From positions 48,561,869 through 48,625,868 of the forward strand of contig NC_046683.1 in assembly GCF_009870125.1 (NCBI RefSeq): DNA of 64,000 bases. The letters are read 5' to 3'. Positions 33,641-46,632 of this stretch are shown piece by piece. Below the pieces are notes generated by a model, which was given only the letters and a program-made list of their open reading frames with translations, was not told the origin of the DNA and made no database searches. The position numbers were made by a program, and so were the translations under genes. This DNA comes from Drosophila pseudoobscura. Taxonomy: Eukaryota > Arthropoda > Insecta > Diptera > Drosophilidae. The stretch's first letter is position 1. The number at the start of each line of letters is the position of its first letter.

Positions 33641-36600
33641 GGCCCCATCCGCCCACTTAAATTGCGTGCCATGCTGAAAGCATTCATTTGCGAGGAGCCC
33701 TGAGATGTGTGTGGATGCCACTGGGAGATGCGGCAAACTACAATTAAATTTGCATTTGTATGATTCCCGCTGCCACATCCATTTGTGGCTGCTACAGCTA
33801 CAGCCAGTTGATGCCGCGGGTGAAATACCTCGGCGTAGGAAACATTTATCACTGCTATGGGGGCTCCTCCGTCGCCAGACCGCCATCCACCAGCCGCCAG
33901 CCGCCACCGCCACCGCCTCCGACTCTCTCGGATTCGCATTCGGACTCTGGCGGGGACTCAAAACTGCTGCGATTCCGGACAGAACGAACGCACAATAAAA
34001 CTAAAACGTTTATAATTTCATATGAATTTAGCAGGGGCAGCGGCAGGGGCAGGGGCAGGGGCAGCGGCAGAGAGCCTCCAACTATTAGCTGTGGCATGCA
34101 ATTGCCAGCAGAGAGACAGACAGTCGAGGGCCAAAACTTAATCACAGGTTGGGAGACGCGACTCAATGGCCTAAACGAAAATGCTTAAATTTAATGACAT
34201 AAATATATACAGAGCGGGAGAGAGAGAGGGCGAGAGAGGGCGATAGAGAGAGAGAGAGAGAAACGGGTAGGAGAGGTAGTTACCCCAAGGGGGGGAATGG
34301 CGGGTGGTGGTGCTGCTCGGGCAGGAAAAATCACTGCTGAATATTCCCGCAACTATTTATCATTGTGTCACGCGGTCCTACAGCTGCCCCTGCGGCCTTG
34401 TCCATTTTGGGAAAACGAGTTATGACCCACCACCACCAGCGGCAGCGGCAGCAGCAGCACCACCCCTTAGCCCAATGCCTCCTTGAGGAAACTGCGCACT
34501 TAAGAAGCGATCCGATCCGATCCGGCTCCGGCTCCTTCCTTCCTACGATCCCGTTCTCCGACAACGATGATCCTTCGCCAACGCCACCCCAAAATGAACA
34601 AAATGAACAGGATTGACAAGCGACCGGCTGCTCCTTTGGGTTCCCTCCTCCTCCTCCTCCTCCTTCCGCCACCCCAAAATCCAGCCCTGGGACCATCTTC
34701 CTCCCTCTGCCACACAAAACAAGGACAAAAGACCGCCAGGTTCCGCCAGGAGCAGTAAAAGAAGACAACGAACCGCAGCGCAGCTGCTGCTATTTTTACC
34801 ATAACTTTGTTTTTTTTTTCTTTTCTGAAACGCTGCGCAATTTGGGAATATCTGGAAAGGCAACAAGAAACAAAAAAAAGCTTTGCAGCTGCCTCTGGGA
34901 AAATTCCCTAAGAGCTTCGGAACTGATTTTTCATTGGCATGGCAATCCCCTGAGGAAGCGAGGAAGGAGACCATCTTTAATCCGAGTATAAACACAGCTA
35001 CATCATCATTAGAGGCAGCAGGCTCCTCTTTGGGGGCGAGTTTGTTGCCTAAGTCTTTCCATTCCGTTTCCATGTTGTGTGTGTGTGTGGCATAAATTAT
35101 GTATCCGCCTCAAGGGGACTCCCACAAGAACGGGGAGCCCAGAGACCAGAGCCCAGAGCCCAGAGTCCAGAGCCCAGAGCGGTGCTACTGCTACCTTTTG
35201 CCACTTGGCATAACATTAACTGTTTATTCGAATAAAAATTAAACTATTAAATGCTCAAAGAGAGAGGCAGCAGGCGAGTGGTGAGTGGCGAGTGGGGAGC
35301 GGGGGGGAGTGGGCATTCGAGTGGAGAAATGAGCTTAAAATCATAAACGACACACAAAAAAACACACACGACGGCAGCCCCAAAAGAAAAAAAAAACAAA
35401 CTGAAGCGTTTCAATCGATGAATATATGGATGGATGTATGGATGTATAGGGTCGATCGAGGCTGCTTCTACCAATAAAATATAACAATCATGCGATCAAA
35501 AATATCTTTCACAAAACACTCACATGAATACCTTTCTGGATGATCAACCATTCACCTGTTCAAAGTGTGGGAAACCATAGAAACGCCACAGCCACTGCCG
35601 CAGCCACAGCCACAGCCACAGCCACTGCCACTGCCACAGCCAGAGCCAGAGCCAAAAGCATGGGCAGAGCTAAAAAGGTAGAAAAAGAAAACGTTGAAAA
35701 TTCAAATTAGCCCGAGAGACTCGTAAATAAAAGATATTATAGCCAATCGAGCAATAAAACCAGTTAATCTCTAAATGTGGCCGAGAAGAGTCTTTGGGCT
35801 CCGAGGCGAAGGCACAATCCCAATCCCCATCTCAATCTCAATCTGTATCTGGGAGCCGGGAGTCGGGAGTCGGGAGTCTGCTGTGTCGTCTGGAAGCTGT
35901 GGAAGCGCTGGAGAGACTCCATCAAGCTCTCATCAAAGTGGTTCGGCCTACATCTGGAAACGGAGATGGGGCTCTGGGATCTGGGATCTGGGATCTCGCA
36001 TCTGGGGTTTTACGAGGCAACGCTGCTGCTTGGGCTCAAAGTTAGACTCTCAGGCGGGTGTAGGATAGGACTCCTTCCACAAGAAGTGACTTCTGCTTCT
36101 CCGATCATCGTTCTGCCACAACAAACGAGTGGCAATCAAATCAATTTTATGCTGCTGTTGCAGCATGTTTTTATGGCATTTCTAACACACAAACCACACG
36201 ATAGCCACCATTCATTCATTCATTCTTCGGGCCTTCCATTCATGGCGTGGCATGGCATCGCTTGGGACGGGATGGGGACACCCCACCGCCTGGCCGCCTG
36301 GCCGCAGACCGGAAGCGGGTTACTGCCCCAAACGGGGGGGTACAGAGAGGGTGGTAACCGATTACCAACAACTTAAAGCTCTGGCCACAAAATGTTGCAT
36401 TGGGATTGGGTTATTAAGCCATTTAAGCTACGTGAGAAAATGCTGGAAAAGACAGCAGCCACTGATGCTGCCACTGCTGCCACTGCTGCGGCTGTTGCAG
36501 CGGCGGATACTGCTGTTGCTGTCGATTGGAAAAATCTTTTGCAGAACCAACAACAGAAGGAGCAGTGGCAGGGGCAGTGGCAGTGGCAGTGGCAGGGGCA

Positions 36601-37078
36601 GGCAAAGTGATTTGATTTAATGACTGCCACTAAACATTTACCCAACGAACAAGAAAATCAATTAAACCAAAAGGGGGAGAACGCACGCCCCAATCCCTGG
36701 GGGCCGGGTGTCGTTAAACTTTCTGCCAGGCGACCTTCCTCTTCCGTTCTTTGAAGAGATTTTCATTAAGACAACAAACAGTTTGTGTTTCTGTTGGTTT
36801 TCTGCAGTGTTTTTGTGTTTTTTTGTTTTGTGAATGAAATGAATATCCCATCCCCCACACAGCCGAAAAAAAGAAACCTCGAAGCCTCGGTGTCTGCCAC
36901 AGCAACGCTGTAGGTAAATCATTTGTAGATTTGTCTGTCTTCCACTTGGTGGCAGCGAAGATCTTTCGGCGAAGATTTCTGGGGCGTGCGCGTGATTTAA
37001 GCCTCATGTTTTTGGTAGCAGCCACACACATGTGTGTTGGCAGAGTCGTCTCCGAGTGTCAGAGCCCCCAGAGTGTCG

Positions 37079-37093
37079 CCCCCCCCCCCCCCC
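37079..37093. repeat. 15-base C homopolymer
   Basis: Fifteen C residues in a row are followed by ACCGCCCCCTCC. Similar runs lie at 45059-45074 and 56374-56393. Such G/C runs can form G-quadruplex or i-motif structures, and they are also prone to sequencing length errors. Confidence 0.8.
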
Positions 37094-39349
37094 ACCGCCC
37101 CCTCCTCCACCACTGAATGTATCTTTTGTTGTGTGTTGGAGGAAGTGCAAAGTACTTTGATAAGATCTCTGCTCTCTCCCTGTCGCTGTGGGTTCTCTGT
37201 GGTGCCAAAAAACAAAAAACCTTGGAGAAAAATGAGCAGCAAGAAAAAGCTTAATTGCTTCCCTCAATCCGCAGAAGGCGAGCGGGTGGCGGCGGCCGCA
37301 GCCAGCGGGCTATGATGGATGGCTGGAACAAGCTTCTAAACGGGGGCAGGAAGTGGGGGCACAGATTGGCCGGGGTATGGGGTTCCCGGACTGCAGCATA
37401 CTTTTGGGGCAATAAACGGTTGCCTAATTATGACTGAAAATCACTATTCATTTGACTGGGCCTGCCTTGCAATCATCCCCATTGATGGGGCATCCATCAT
37501 CAATCACTCAATGTGTGGCAAGCAAAAGATTGATTGACTACCACAAAACATTGGGCCACGCTCTCCTGCTATCTCCCTGAAGTTGGAAAGGTTTTCTTTC
37601 CATTTTCATAGCTGTTTCTCAGCCAAATTGGAGCTTTATTTTATTTCACTTTTCGGCTCTCATAAATCCGCTCGGCAGTTGACTTCTTAACTGTTTATCC
37701 GTCCATGCAGCTGTGGCGAATAAATCTCTAGCCTTACACGTGTCTGCTCCATCTGGAGAGGATGGAGATGCCCCCGCCTGCCTGCTTATCCGTGGGAATC
37801 TGCCTCGGAGCCGCATGCAAATTAGATTTTTTAATTGGCGCCTGACCCCGGGAGGAGCTGCTCCTCTAATCTCTTGTTGGCGTCACCTCGATGTCATTCG
37901 CTTTTATGGTTATTGCCGCAGTGGCAGTGACAGTGGCAGTGGCAGTGCCTGTGCCAGTGGCAGATGCAGCAGTTGCTGTTGCAGTTGCAAATGCAAATCG
38001 CGCTTCAGTTTTTTTTTTGCGTGCGCTTAATTGAAAATTGTGTTTCGTTTTGGGCTTCAACTTCGATTCTAATGAATGGAAAAGTCACAGACGGGCGACG
38101 ACAACAACGCAGTTTTTGCCGCTGGCTGTCGCCCTCCCATCGCGATGCCATGGCTATCATTAAGGCCAAAGGGAAGTGCCATGCTCCGAGGGGAAATCAG
38201 AGAATCATAGCTGAAGAAAGGCAGGAGGAAGAGGAGGCATGCCCAAAGGTAGAAGGAGGAGGAGGAGGAGGAGGCCGTAGAGAGCAGAAGGAGGCAAGCA
38301 AGGCCCAAAAAAGGAGCAGCAGGAGGCTCAGGTACGGGCAAAGCTATGCCACCAGGGGTGGCTTCCTTCGCCTTGGGTGGATGTTGCCTCAGGCCACAAA
38401 ATCCCCGCGATCTTGCGCCTTTTGTTTGAGAAACTTGCCTCAAGACGAGATCGTCAGCAGATTTCCCGCCAAAATGTACGGGGGTTGTGCGGCACACAAC
38501 GGGATCTCTGCGTTCTCTGGTGGGGTGGTTCGCCCTTCGTCGGGTGGTGATGGTGATGGTGATGGTGATCGTGGTGGTGGTGGCGGGCGGCGGTGCTGAT
38601 GGGGTGGCCGCGGCAACACAATGGCAAGGCTGAGAGGGCGAGAGGGCGACGACGATGACGATGACGACGCTGGGACGCAGAACCGTGGGAAGATTTCGGA
38701 CAAAAAAGGCTGAAGGAATCTTTTTAGAGAAATTCCCCTGCAGCTGCAGTGATTCGCAGGAGATCTGAGATCCGAGAAGAGAACTTTTACCTTTACCTTG
38801 AAGCAGGGGCCTTCGTTATGTGGCGGGCAGGCAGGCAGCCGGGCAGGGCGTAGGCATTTCGCGGCGACACTGAAATGTACTTGGAAATGCACTACTGCTG
38901 CCACCCCACACGACTGCTGCCACTCGAGAGGCACTCGTGGGGAGGCGGGGTGGGGCAGGCAGCCGGAGCGGAGCGGAGCGGAGAGTGTCGCCAAGACGGC
39001 CAAGACGGCAGCAGACTTCATCAACAAATCAGTTCTGTCAATCTGTCGGACTGTGTGTGTTGGCTGTATCTCCTCCCCTCCCCCCCTCCCCCTGGCCGAC
39101 CGATCGTGGCCGCGCGATCTCCTGGCCACTTGGCCTACACCATTTTGGTTTTGTCGCCTTCTCATTTCAATAATTCATTGTTGTAGTTGTGTGAATGTAG
39201 GGGTTCCAATACACAACACCCCATCCCACAACTGCCACGCACACACGCACACCGGCAGACACACAGATATACAGATGTACAGATATACAGATACATCTGC
39301 ATACAGTCTCTCACCTACACCTACATTCGGCCGCCGCCGCTGGCTGCTG

Positions 39350-39990
39350 CCGCTTGTTCGCGACCAACAAAATTTCTGTACGAATCGCGTAAACGCGTTT
39401 CGCGTCTCGTTTTTATTTCCCTGCCCACAATCCACGCACACCACCGCAACAGGGGAGTGAGCGAGTGTGTATCTGTGTGAGTGGCACGCTGGTGTTGGTG
39501 TGCTACTATTCGTTCATTCACAAATTGTATTGTTGCCGCCGCCGCCACCGCTGCTGCTGCCGTTTCTGCTGCTGCTGTTGCTGTTGCTGCTGCGGCATGC
39601 CTTTGGTTTTGCTTCTGCCTTCGTTTGCGCCTCCACTGCTGCTGTTTCCTCTTTTTTTTTTGTTTTGTCAACACACAGATACACAGATACGGATACTCGA
39701 GCAGCATTCGGCAGCTGCGGACACACGCACACGCACACACACATCGAAGCCCAAAAGAGCGCAACACCCGAGAGAGAGAGAGCGCCCGCTCTGCATCGGC
39801 ATTTCATTTCAAGTTCAGGCTGAAGTTGTTTTGCCGGCATTTGTCGACTGAGAGAGAGACAGGAAGAGAGAGAGGGAGAGAACGCGAGAGTTATCCGTGT
39901 ATCCGTGTATCCGTGCATCTACGTGTGTGCGTGGTACTTGAGAGAGCGCGCGCTCGTCGCTTTATCCGTGAATTTTATCCGGCCATTGTC
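39350..39990 (+). promoter_or_regulatory. GAGAG-rich putative promoter or regulatory element
   Basis: Many GAGAG words cluster at 39768-39960 around TGTATCCG repeats, with a GCCAT core at 39982 and CA-rich DNA before it. This resembles fly promoters or Polycomb response elements built on GAGA and PHO sites. It lies upstream of the probable 5' UTR exon that ends at 42875. Confidence 0.3.
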
Positions 39991-40079
39991 GTGGTCGTAG
40001 CTCAAGAGTCAATCATCACAGATTTTCGTACAATGCAATTTGTGATGTGATTTGAGAGCTAGGATGTATGTAAACACGA

Positions 40080-40850
40080 GTATCTTTGAGATACAGGTAG
40101 CTTTTCATTACATTCCGCCCTGTAAAGCTTCGTAATGATGCTATCAATATCTCAAAAGATACAATTGTATCTGCCAAGAGTCTTAGGGCTTGGAAATACT
40201 TTTATTTGAATGTATCAAACACTCAATTGTATCTGGCACTCGGCAGAAGTAGAGTACTTAAGTATTTATTGGATTAAAGTGCATCTTTTTATGGTTTAAA
40301 GTAAATTCGAAGCTTGGAAGTGTATCTTTGGTATTTGAACGATACAAATGTATCTTTTAACAGTTAAAAGCTGCTCAAAAACTTGTAAATGTATCTAAGG
40401 AATACTTCTGTAGTTGAAGAAACTATTTTACAGAGAGAGATACAGTATCTTAGAGTAAACATCTCTCTTAATCATATGAAACAAGCTTTTGCGACTCCAA
40501 TCTGATCGTAAGATGCATTTGGCTTTAGAAATAGTAAATAAAAGTATCTAACACACTTATGAAGTAACCATCTTCTGCAGTAAGCATTGATAAAAGTATC
40601 TACGAATGGAATAGGCCTTGTAAAAGTGAATTTTCATGTAACAAAAGTATTATAACTATGCCTAAACATTTATGAAGTATTCATCTTCTCTGATGAGCCT
40701 TCGAAGTGCCATCTTTAAGCTTCAAATGCTGCTTAGTGGTTCAATATAGTATCCCAAAAGTATCTTAAAGTAATTTCAACATATTTCAACAACCCATCAG
40801 CTTGTTATCCCTGTAATCAAGCCTCAAAGATACTCTAAAGATGTATCTTA
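40080..40850. promoter_or_regulatory. homotypic cluster of GTATCT/AGATAC
   Basis: The word occurs on one strand or the other at 40080, 40089, 40157, 40167, 40229, 40322, 40350, 40391, 40438, 40445, 40544, 40596, 40760, 40828 and 40843, about 15 times in 770 bases. Chance predicts fewer than one. The copies are embedded in otherwise unique, AT-richer DNA rather than in a clean tandem array, which looks like a factor-binding cluster. AGATAC resembles GATA and SIX-family sites but is not canonical for either. Confidence 0.55.
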
Positions 40851-41275
40851 TTGGGCTGAATAGTGCTACAAAGATAAGGATATGGTGTCGCCAAAAGTAA
40901 AGCATCCCATGGATATTTTTCGGCCTTTCCTTTCGCTTCTCCTACGAGTACGAGTATTGTATAATCCGCAAGAGCCGCAAAGTGGGAGGCGCCTATTCGG
41001 AGCTCGCTTGGGCAACAACAAAAGCAAACAGCAAACAGCAAAAGCAAAAGGCAAACAGCAAACAGCAAAAGCGCCAAATGCAGCCGAGTCCCCCCATTGG
41101 CATAGAGTTTTGAGCAATTAGAAGCCCACGCAGCCATAAACAACAACTACAACTGCCGTCGACGGTCGGATCTGCTGTCGGATGGATGAGGGGGAGTCGC
41201 CACCGACACCGACACCGACACCGCCAACACCGAGACACCGAGACACCGATACCGATACCGAGATACGAGACTCCA

Positions 41276-41306
<31 letters not shown>

Positions 41307-41586
41307 TGCCGATGCCGAGGAGGTTCCAAGAGCAGCTCCCACAGCCGCCGCTGGTGCACCAATACTTCGACTCCACAACAACAGCTGTTTTCGTAGAGCC
41401 ACCGATTCCGAGCGGGATCCCACGTGCTACTGGGGAGCCCTGCTCTCTCTCCCTCTCTTGGCCACCGCTCTCTCTGTCTCTCTCGCTCTCTCTCTCACTC
41501 TCACTCTCCCACCACTTTATCCGGCGAATGAGAGGCCACTCACCAACACGTAAACCTACGGCACTGGTGTTGGTATCCGATGTGTC

Positions 41587-41608
41587 TGTGTGTGTGTGTG
41601 TGTGTGTG
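41587..41608. repeat. (TG)n microsatellite
   Basis: About 11 TG units lie near the putative promoter of the rightward gene. Confidence 0.85.
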
Positions 41609-42082
41609 CGAGTTCGTTGGAGTATCTGTGTGTGTGTGTCGTCGGATTCTACTTAGAAAAGGCCGCTGCTGCCTTGCGCCAGTTTCTTGCTGCCTGCTGC
41701 TGGCAGTGTCTCGGTTCAGGTTCCAACGTCAAGAGGCCCGCACGCGCTCCACGCTCCACACAATCCACACTGCTGCTGTCCCCAGAGCCGTCGCACAAAC
41801 GAAGCATCGCGCGAGCCTCGTCTTAGAGTGTGCCCCCCCCAAAAAAAAGAAAAAACGGTCGTTCGTTTCGTATCTTTGAAATTTGTGCGTGCAACAACTG
41901 CAGTTGCAATCTCTCATCCTCTCCCTCACTCGCTCTCTCTGCTGCTGCTGCTGTTGCTGCTGTTGCTGCTGCTGCTGTGCTGGTGGTGGTGGTGGTGCGA
42001 GTGTTGGTGGTGGTTGGTGGTTCCTGTGCGTTGGTGTTGGTGCAGCCCCCGAAGCGCAGCCGAAGCCGACGCCGACGCCAGC

Positions 42083-42110
42083 AACGACGACGACGACGAC
42101 GACGACGACG
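42083..42110. repeat. (ACG)n microsatellite
   Basis: About nine ACG/GAC triplets lie within the probable 5' UTR segment. Confidence 0.8.
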
Positions 42111-42875
42111 CGACGTCGGGAAAATCTCTTTGCAGTGAAAATTTGTTCCAACGTTTTCGTGTTATTTGTTATTCGCACGTTGACGCGACGAGACGGAGAA
42201 GGCGCGACTTCTCGTATCCAAGAGAACAGAACACGAACGAAGTTGCAACTGCAACTGCCACTGCAACACCCAATGATCGCGCGTGCAACATACTGAACAA
42301 ACGATTACCCATGAAAATTCACAAACCCTAATTTTTTTGTGAAGTGCAAATCAGAGCCCAATCCGAAATCCCGAAAAGTGTGTTTTTTTTTGTTTTTGAA
42401 ATATTTTCGGCCGTTAAAAGTGTCTTAAAAAAAAAGAGCGGAAATCCATTGAAATAGCGTATGAAATGAATACGATATTAAGAGTATGATTATGATTATG
42501 ATTATGATATTTATATCAATTAAAATGGAAGGCCTCATCGCACACACAGTCGTCACAGAGCAGTAGTAATCCCGCAATCACTACGTAATACTCCCCGTTA
42601 AACACGCAACACTTATACGAAAAAAGCTGAAAAAAAAAAAGAAGAGTGTGATATTTTTTTGAGATATATTAGCAATTTAGAGAATTATTCGAATAATTGT
42701 TAAATGTGCACGAACGCAGCTGATCGCCAGAGGGCTATCCAGCTCCAGCTCCAGCACCAGCTCCAGCTCCAGCTCCAGTTACAGTTACATTTAGAGAGCT
42801 CCACCATTTGGATAATGCTCGGATAATCATCAGAGATCATCATCGAAACCAAAAGCAAAACAAAAGCAAAAAGAG
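42110..42875 (+). other. probable 5' UTR exon with GTAAGT donor
   Basis: The sequence ends AAAAAGAG followed by a perfect GTAAGTGATC donor at 42876. The segment before it is AT-richer, full of short A and T runs and AAAGTGTG-type words, and typical of long fly 5' UTRs. ATGs inside are followed by quick stops, for example ATGGAAGGC... near 42523 (13 codons) and ATGCTCGGATAA near 42813. The 5' end is uncertain. It probably begins a large + strand gene that continues past 64000. Confidence 0.4.
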
Positions 42876-42956
42876 GTAAGTGATCGCCGCCGCGGTTTAC
42901 CGACGGCAGCCACAGAGTGAGAGGCTTACTCACTCAATCAGCGGTATCAAGCAATC

Positions 42957-43021
42957 ACTCAGTCACTCAGTCAGTCAGTCAGTCAGTCAGTCACTTAGTC
43001 AGTCAGACAGTCAGACAGTCA
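42957..43021. repeat. (CAGT)n tetranucleotide array
   Basis: CAGT/CAGA units repeat with a few interruptions just inside the probable long intron. Confidence 0.85.
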
Positions 43022-46000
43022 GTTCAGGAGTTAGTCAATCAATTGCTTGGCTCAGCAAAAGCTTAGCGAAATGTGTCAAAAAAGTATAGATCTAATTACC
43101 CGAGCCAGTAGATCGTTTTACGGCAGCGCAATATCAGCGTAATATCAGCCATAAAGTATATATAGCAATTGGAATCTAAATATGAATATGAATGTGAATA
43201 TCTGCGTATGGATTGCACCTACTACTATGAATGATGGAGATTGGAGAGAACTCATATCAGCACAACAGGCCCCCCTCATAGATGATGATGCTGATGCTGA
43301 TGGTGATGCTGTTGCTCCTCCAATCAGCAGGCAGATGGCAGCAGGCAGCAGGCAGCAGGCATACGGTACGGAAAGCAGGAATTGACGTCAATCCATGGAA
43401 CGACTTGACTTGACATCGCTGATTGTTCAGATCGAGCCTCGATCGAGCTTGGACCGTCTGCCCAGAGAGAGGCAAATTGACGCACAAACAGAGCAGAGCA
43501 GAGCAGCTCAGAGCAGAGCAGCGCAGCGATAGATGAGCGATGGTGTGCTGTGCTGTGGAGCTGTGTTGTGGTGCGGAGAAAGACCCTTAGCCTTAGCCCC
43601 AGCCTCAGCCCCCGGCCTCAGCCTCGAGAGCAGTTTTCAGCTCTTTAGTTCTAGTCTTAGTTCCATTCCTAGTTAGTCTTCCATTTGGACAATTTTAATT
43701 GCCATCGCTGGCCATATTAATCTCTGGCTCTGGCTCTGCCTCTTCTTATGTGAACTATGCCAATTGTCGTCTACACCTGAGGCTGCAAGAACAGGCTGCC
43801 TCTGGCTCTTCCTCTGCCCCTGCCCCGGCCCCCGCCCCGGCCACTGTTTCTGCCTCTTTCGATCTCTTGACAAATTTGTATGCACGCGCTTCAAAAGTGC
43901 AATATTAATTAATTCCCAGCAACGGCAAACGACAGCAAACAAGAGGAGTTGCATGCAACACAACGTCTGATCTGTATTCTGTATGCAACAGCAGAAGTTG
44001 CAACTCGCTGCTTGCTGTTTGCTGCTTGCTGCTTAGTCGAGAGGCAATTAAATCGTATGTCATTCATTGGTAATTTATACCATTTAAAGGCAAGACGCAA
44101 CGCTGTAGCACACAGACTCTGCCCCTGCCTCTGCCCCTACCGCTGCTCCTACCTCTGCCTCTTTCTGTGGCATCCGGGGGGAGGAGATGGTGAGGTTCGG
44201 ATCGATGTTGTGTTCCTGTTTTGGAACTCCTACAAAAAGGAGCCTCCCTCCCCCTCCCCCATCCCCTCCTGCCTCACCCGCTCCCTCTGCTGTCTCTCTC
44301 TCTGGTGTTTTTATCGATCTCTCACACCTCTCCCACAATTAGCATGCGATTTTTGTGCTGCCGAAACCCTCGAACACCACAAATTCTAGAGCTATACGAA
44401 ATCGAGACTTTCCTTGCGAGTTTTCCATCAGAGTTTTCCTACTCTGCGCTCTGACTGTTTGATCGATTGCCTTGCGGACGAGACAGCAGCGATCATCGCT
44501 CACCGTTGCCCCTGCAACACCGCCACCGCCACCCCAGCCTCCTCCTGTACGATCCCCGTACGATCTTCTACGATCCGATTCGATCAGCGATAAATGCAAC
44601 TTGCCATGAAAAGTGATGCCTTAAATGGACATTAGGCTATTGCACATTTCTCAATATGTCGCGCGCGACTCTGCCAAGTGATTTTTTCACTGCTTTACTC
44701 TGGCCGTGGCTGTGGCTGTGGCTCTGGCTCTGGCTCTGTCGTCGAGTCGAGTCGAGTCGACTCCGATCGATCGATCGAATGCCCGATGATGTCTCGGATC
44801 TCTCGGTCTCCGCTCTGCTGGTCTGCTCCTCCTGGCTTTATACGCACCGAGCCATATATGATGAACGGAGAGACGTCTGCCACTGCCAGCAGCCACTGCT
44901 TGTGGCATATAAAGCAGGCACCAGCCAACAGCCAACAGCCAACAGCCACCAGGCAGGAGGCAGCCACACAGTGGGAGTGGAAGTAGGGGGAGGTCGTATC
45001 ACCCATCACCCGCGCATTGCGACGTGCAACGCCATTTCCAAACGGGGTCCTACCCATTCCCCCCCCCCCCCCCCGTTCCCGTTCCAACGTCAACGTCAAA
45101 TTTGCATTTTCATACAAAAACACCCCACTCCCCCTCCCCCCCGCCGGCGGGACGCTCTAGTTCCCGCTCTTTACCTCCCACAAGAGGGGGGGCTTTGGGG
45201 TCTCTGGTTCATTGGTTAATTTATTTCAGACACAGCCTTAAATTAACAATTTTAATACAAACCAAAAAAAAACAAAAAGAGGAACAACAAAAGAGCGCGC
45301 ATTGAAATTGAGACGTTGGAAGCGAAATACAAAATACAAAAAAAAAAGTAAAGAAAAAATGCACACAATACAGGAAAAAAAAACCAAAAAAAAAAGCGAC
45401 TAAGAAAAAAAAAACATAAAATAAATTTACAGCAAAACAAAAGGCATGTAACAAAAGGAGGCGAGAAAAAGGAGAAGCAGCCGAAGGGGCTGAGCGGAAT
45501 GTGTGTGTTTGTGTGTGTGTGTGTGTGTAAAGTGAAATAAAAATTCTGGCGCGTTAATTAACTTTAAACGATTGAAAACGAATTGATTTGGAGAAGCCAT
45601 TTGATTTGGATTAGTCGTGCCTCGGCAGAGAAGGTCTCCCCCGAGAGGGAGAGACCCCAAGAGACCTCTGGAGGTTAGGCGTTACATTAACAGGGGTTAG
45701 AGAAGGGGGGGACAGGGGGGGCAGGGGGGTTGCCAGGCCACACAAAGCAGAGGAGAGGCTAAAATTAAAATTCAATCATCACGTGTGCGTTAACAACAAA
45801 AAACCAAGAGAGACAATCAGCAAAGGAAATGGAGATGGAGACAGAGAGACCTCTAGAGATGGGCAAGATCGGGGAGATGTTAATTAGAATGCGTTAAACA
45901 ATAAAACAAAGAGACAATCGACACAACGAAGCGTCTGCCCCAATAGTTGCAAAGAGTTTAACACCTTTGCGGCAGGCACCGGGCAGCGGAGGGGACAGAC

Positions 46001-46577
46001 GGACAGACAGACAGACAGAGTATCGTATCCGACATCTGATAGGGGGGCTGACTGATCCGAATGCGACCCTGGTGCGGGGACATGCGTTGTTATCATGCAT
46101 TTGATAAACGTTTTGTTTTTCATTAGAGCCCCCACCCAAAAAAAAAAACGCCTGAGGAAGAGCGAGAGAGACCCCAGCAGAGACACAGACAGAGACAGCG
46201 GGATCCCCCAATGGGATCAGCAGTGATCAAAGCACTGATCTCCGTGTGGTATCACACCACCCCTTCAATTAGCATCAGAAAATCAGAAATTAAATCAGAA
46301 AAAAAAGTCATACGTGGAGTTCCATGGAAAACGCAACCATGTGGTGTGCGTCGCCCCGTCTTTTGCGGTAGAAATTGTTCCCATGCTAAACAATTTATCA
46401 GCAACGGCAGCAACGTCCTGTCTGAGGTTTCTCGGTTGTCATTTGCGATAGGCACGCCCTGCCAGCGGTAAAGAGAACCGCAAAGAACTCTTTTGCTTTT
46501 TATATACATACATATGTTCATATCAGGGTGGAGATTCTATGATTTATCATGAAGCATAGGAAGTTTTTGGCATACCA

Positions 46578-46632
46578 CACCATATACCATATACCATATA
46601 CCATTTACCATATAGCATATATACCATATAGC
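46578..46632. repeat. CATATAC heptamer array
   Basis: CCATATA units repeat about seven times with drift to CATATAGC. Confidence 0.75.

Larger units (their letters stand above)
27200..39300. other. 12-kb non-coding region rich in CAG/CTG and CT/GA repeats
   Basis: No gene can be supported here apart from one weak ORF at 28805. Many CAG/CTG runs (for example near 28308-28327, 28850-28873, 32060-32098 and 33412-33431), GA tracts (29350-29375, 34225-34260), an ATGCCCC-like array (33570-33640) and a 15-C run (37079-37093) fill the stretch. Long apparent ORFs are Ala/Ser/Gln/Leu-rich read-through of these repeats. The region may hold enhancers or intron of an unseen gene. Confidence 0.6.

Noticed and set aside
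38440..39165. 241-codon minus-strand ORF
   Set aside because: Composition is Ser/Pro/Arg low-complexity from CGG, GAC and GGT repeats. There is no domain and no splice or poly(A) support.
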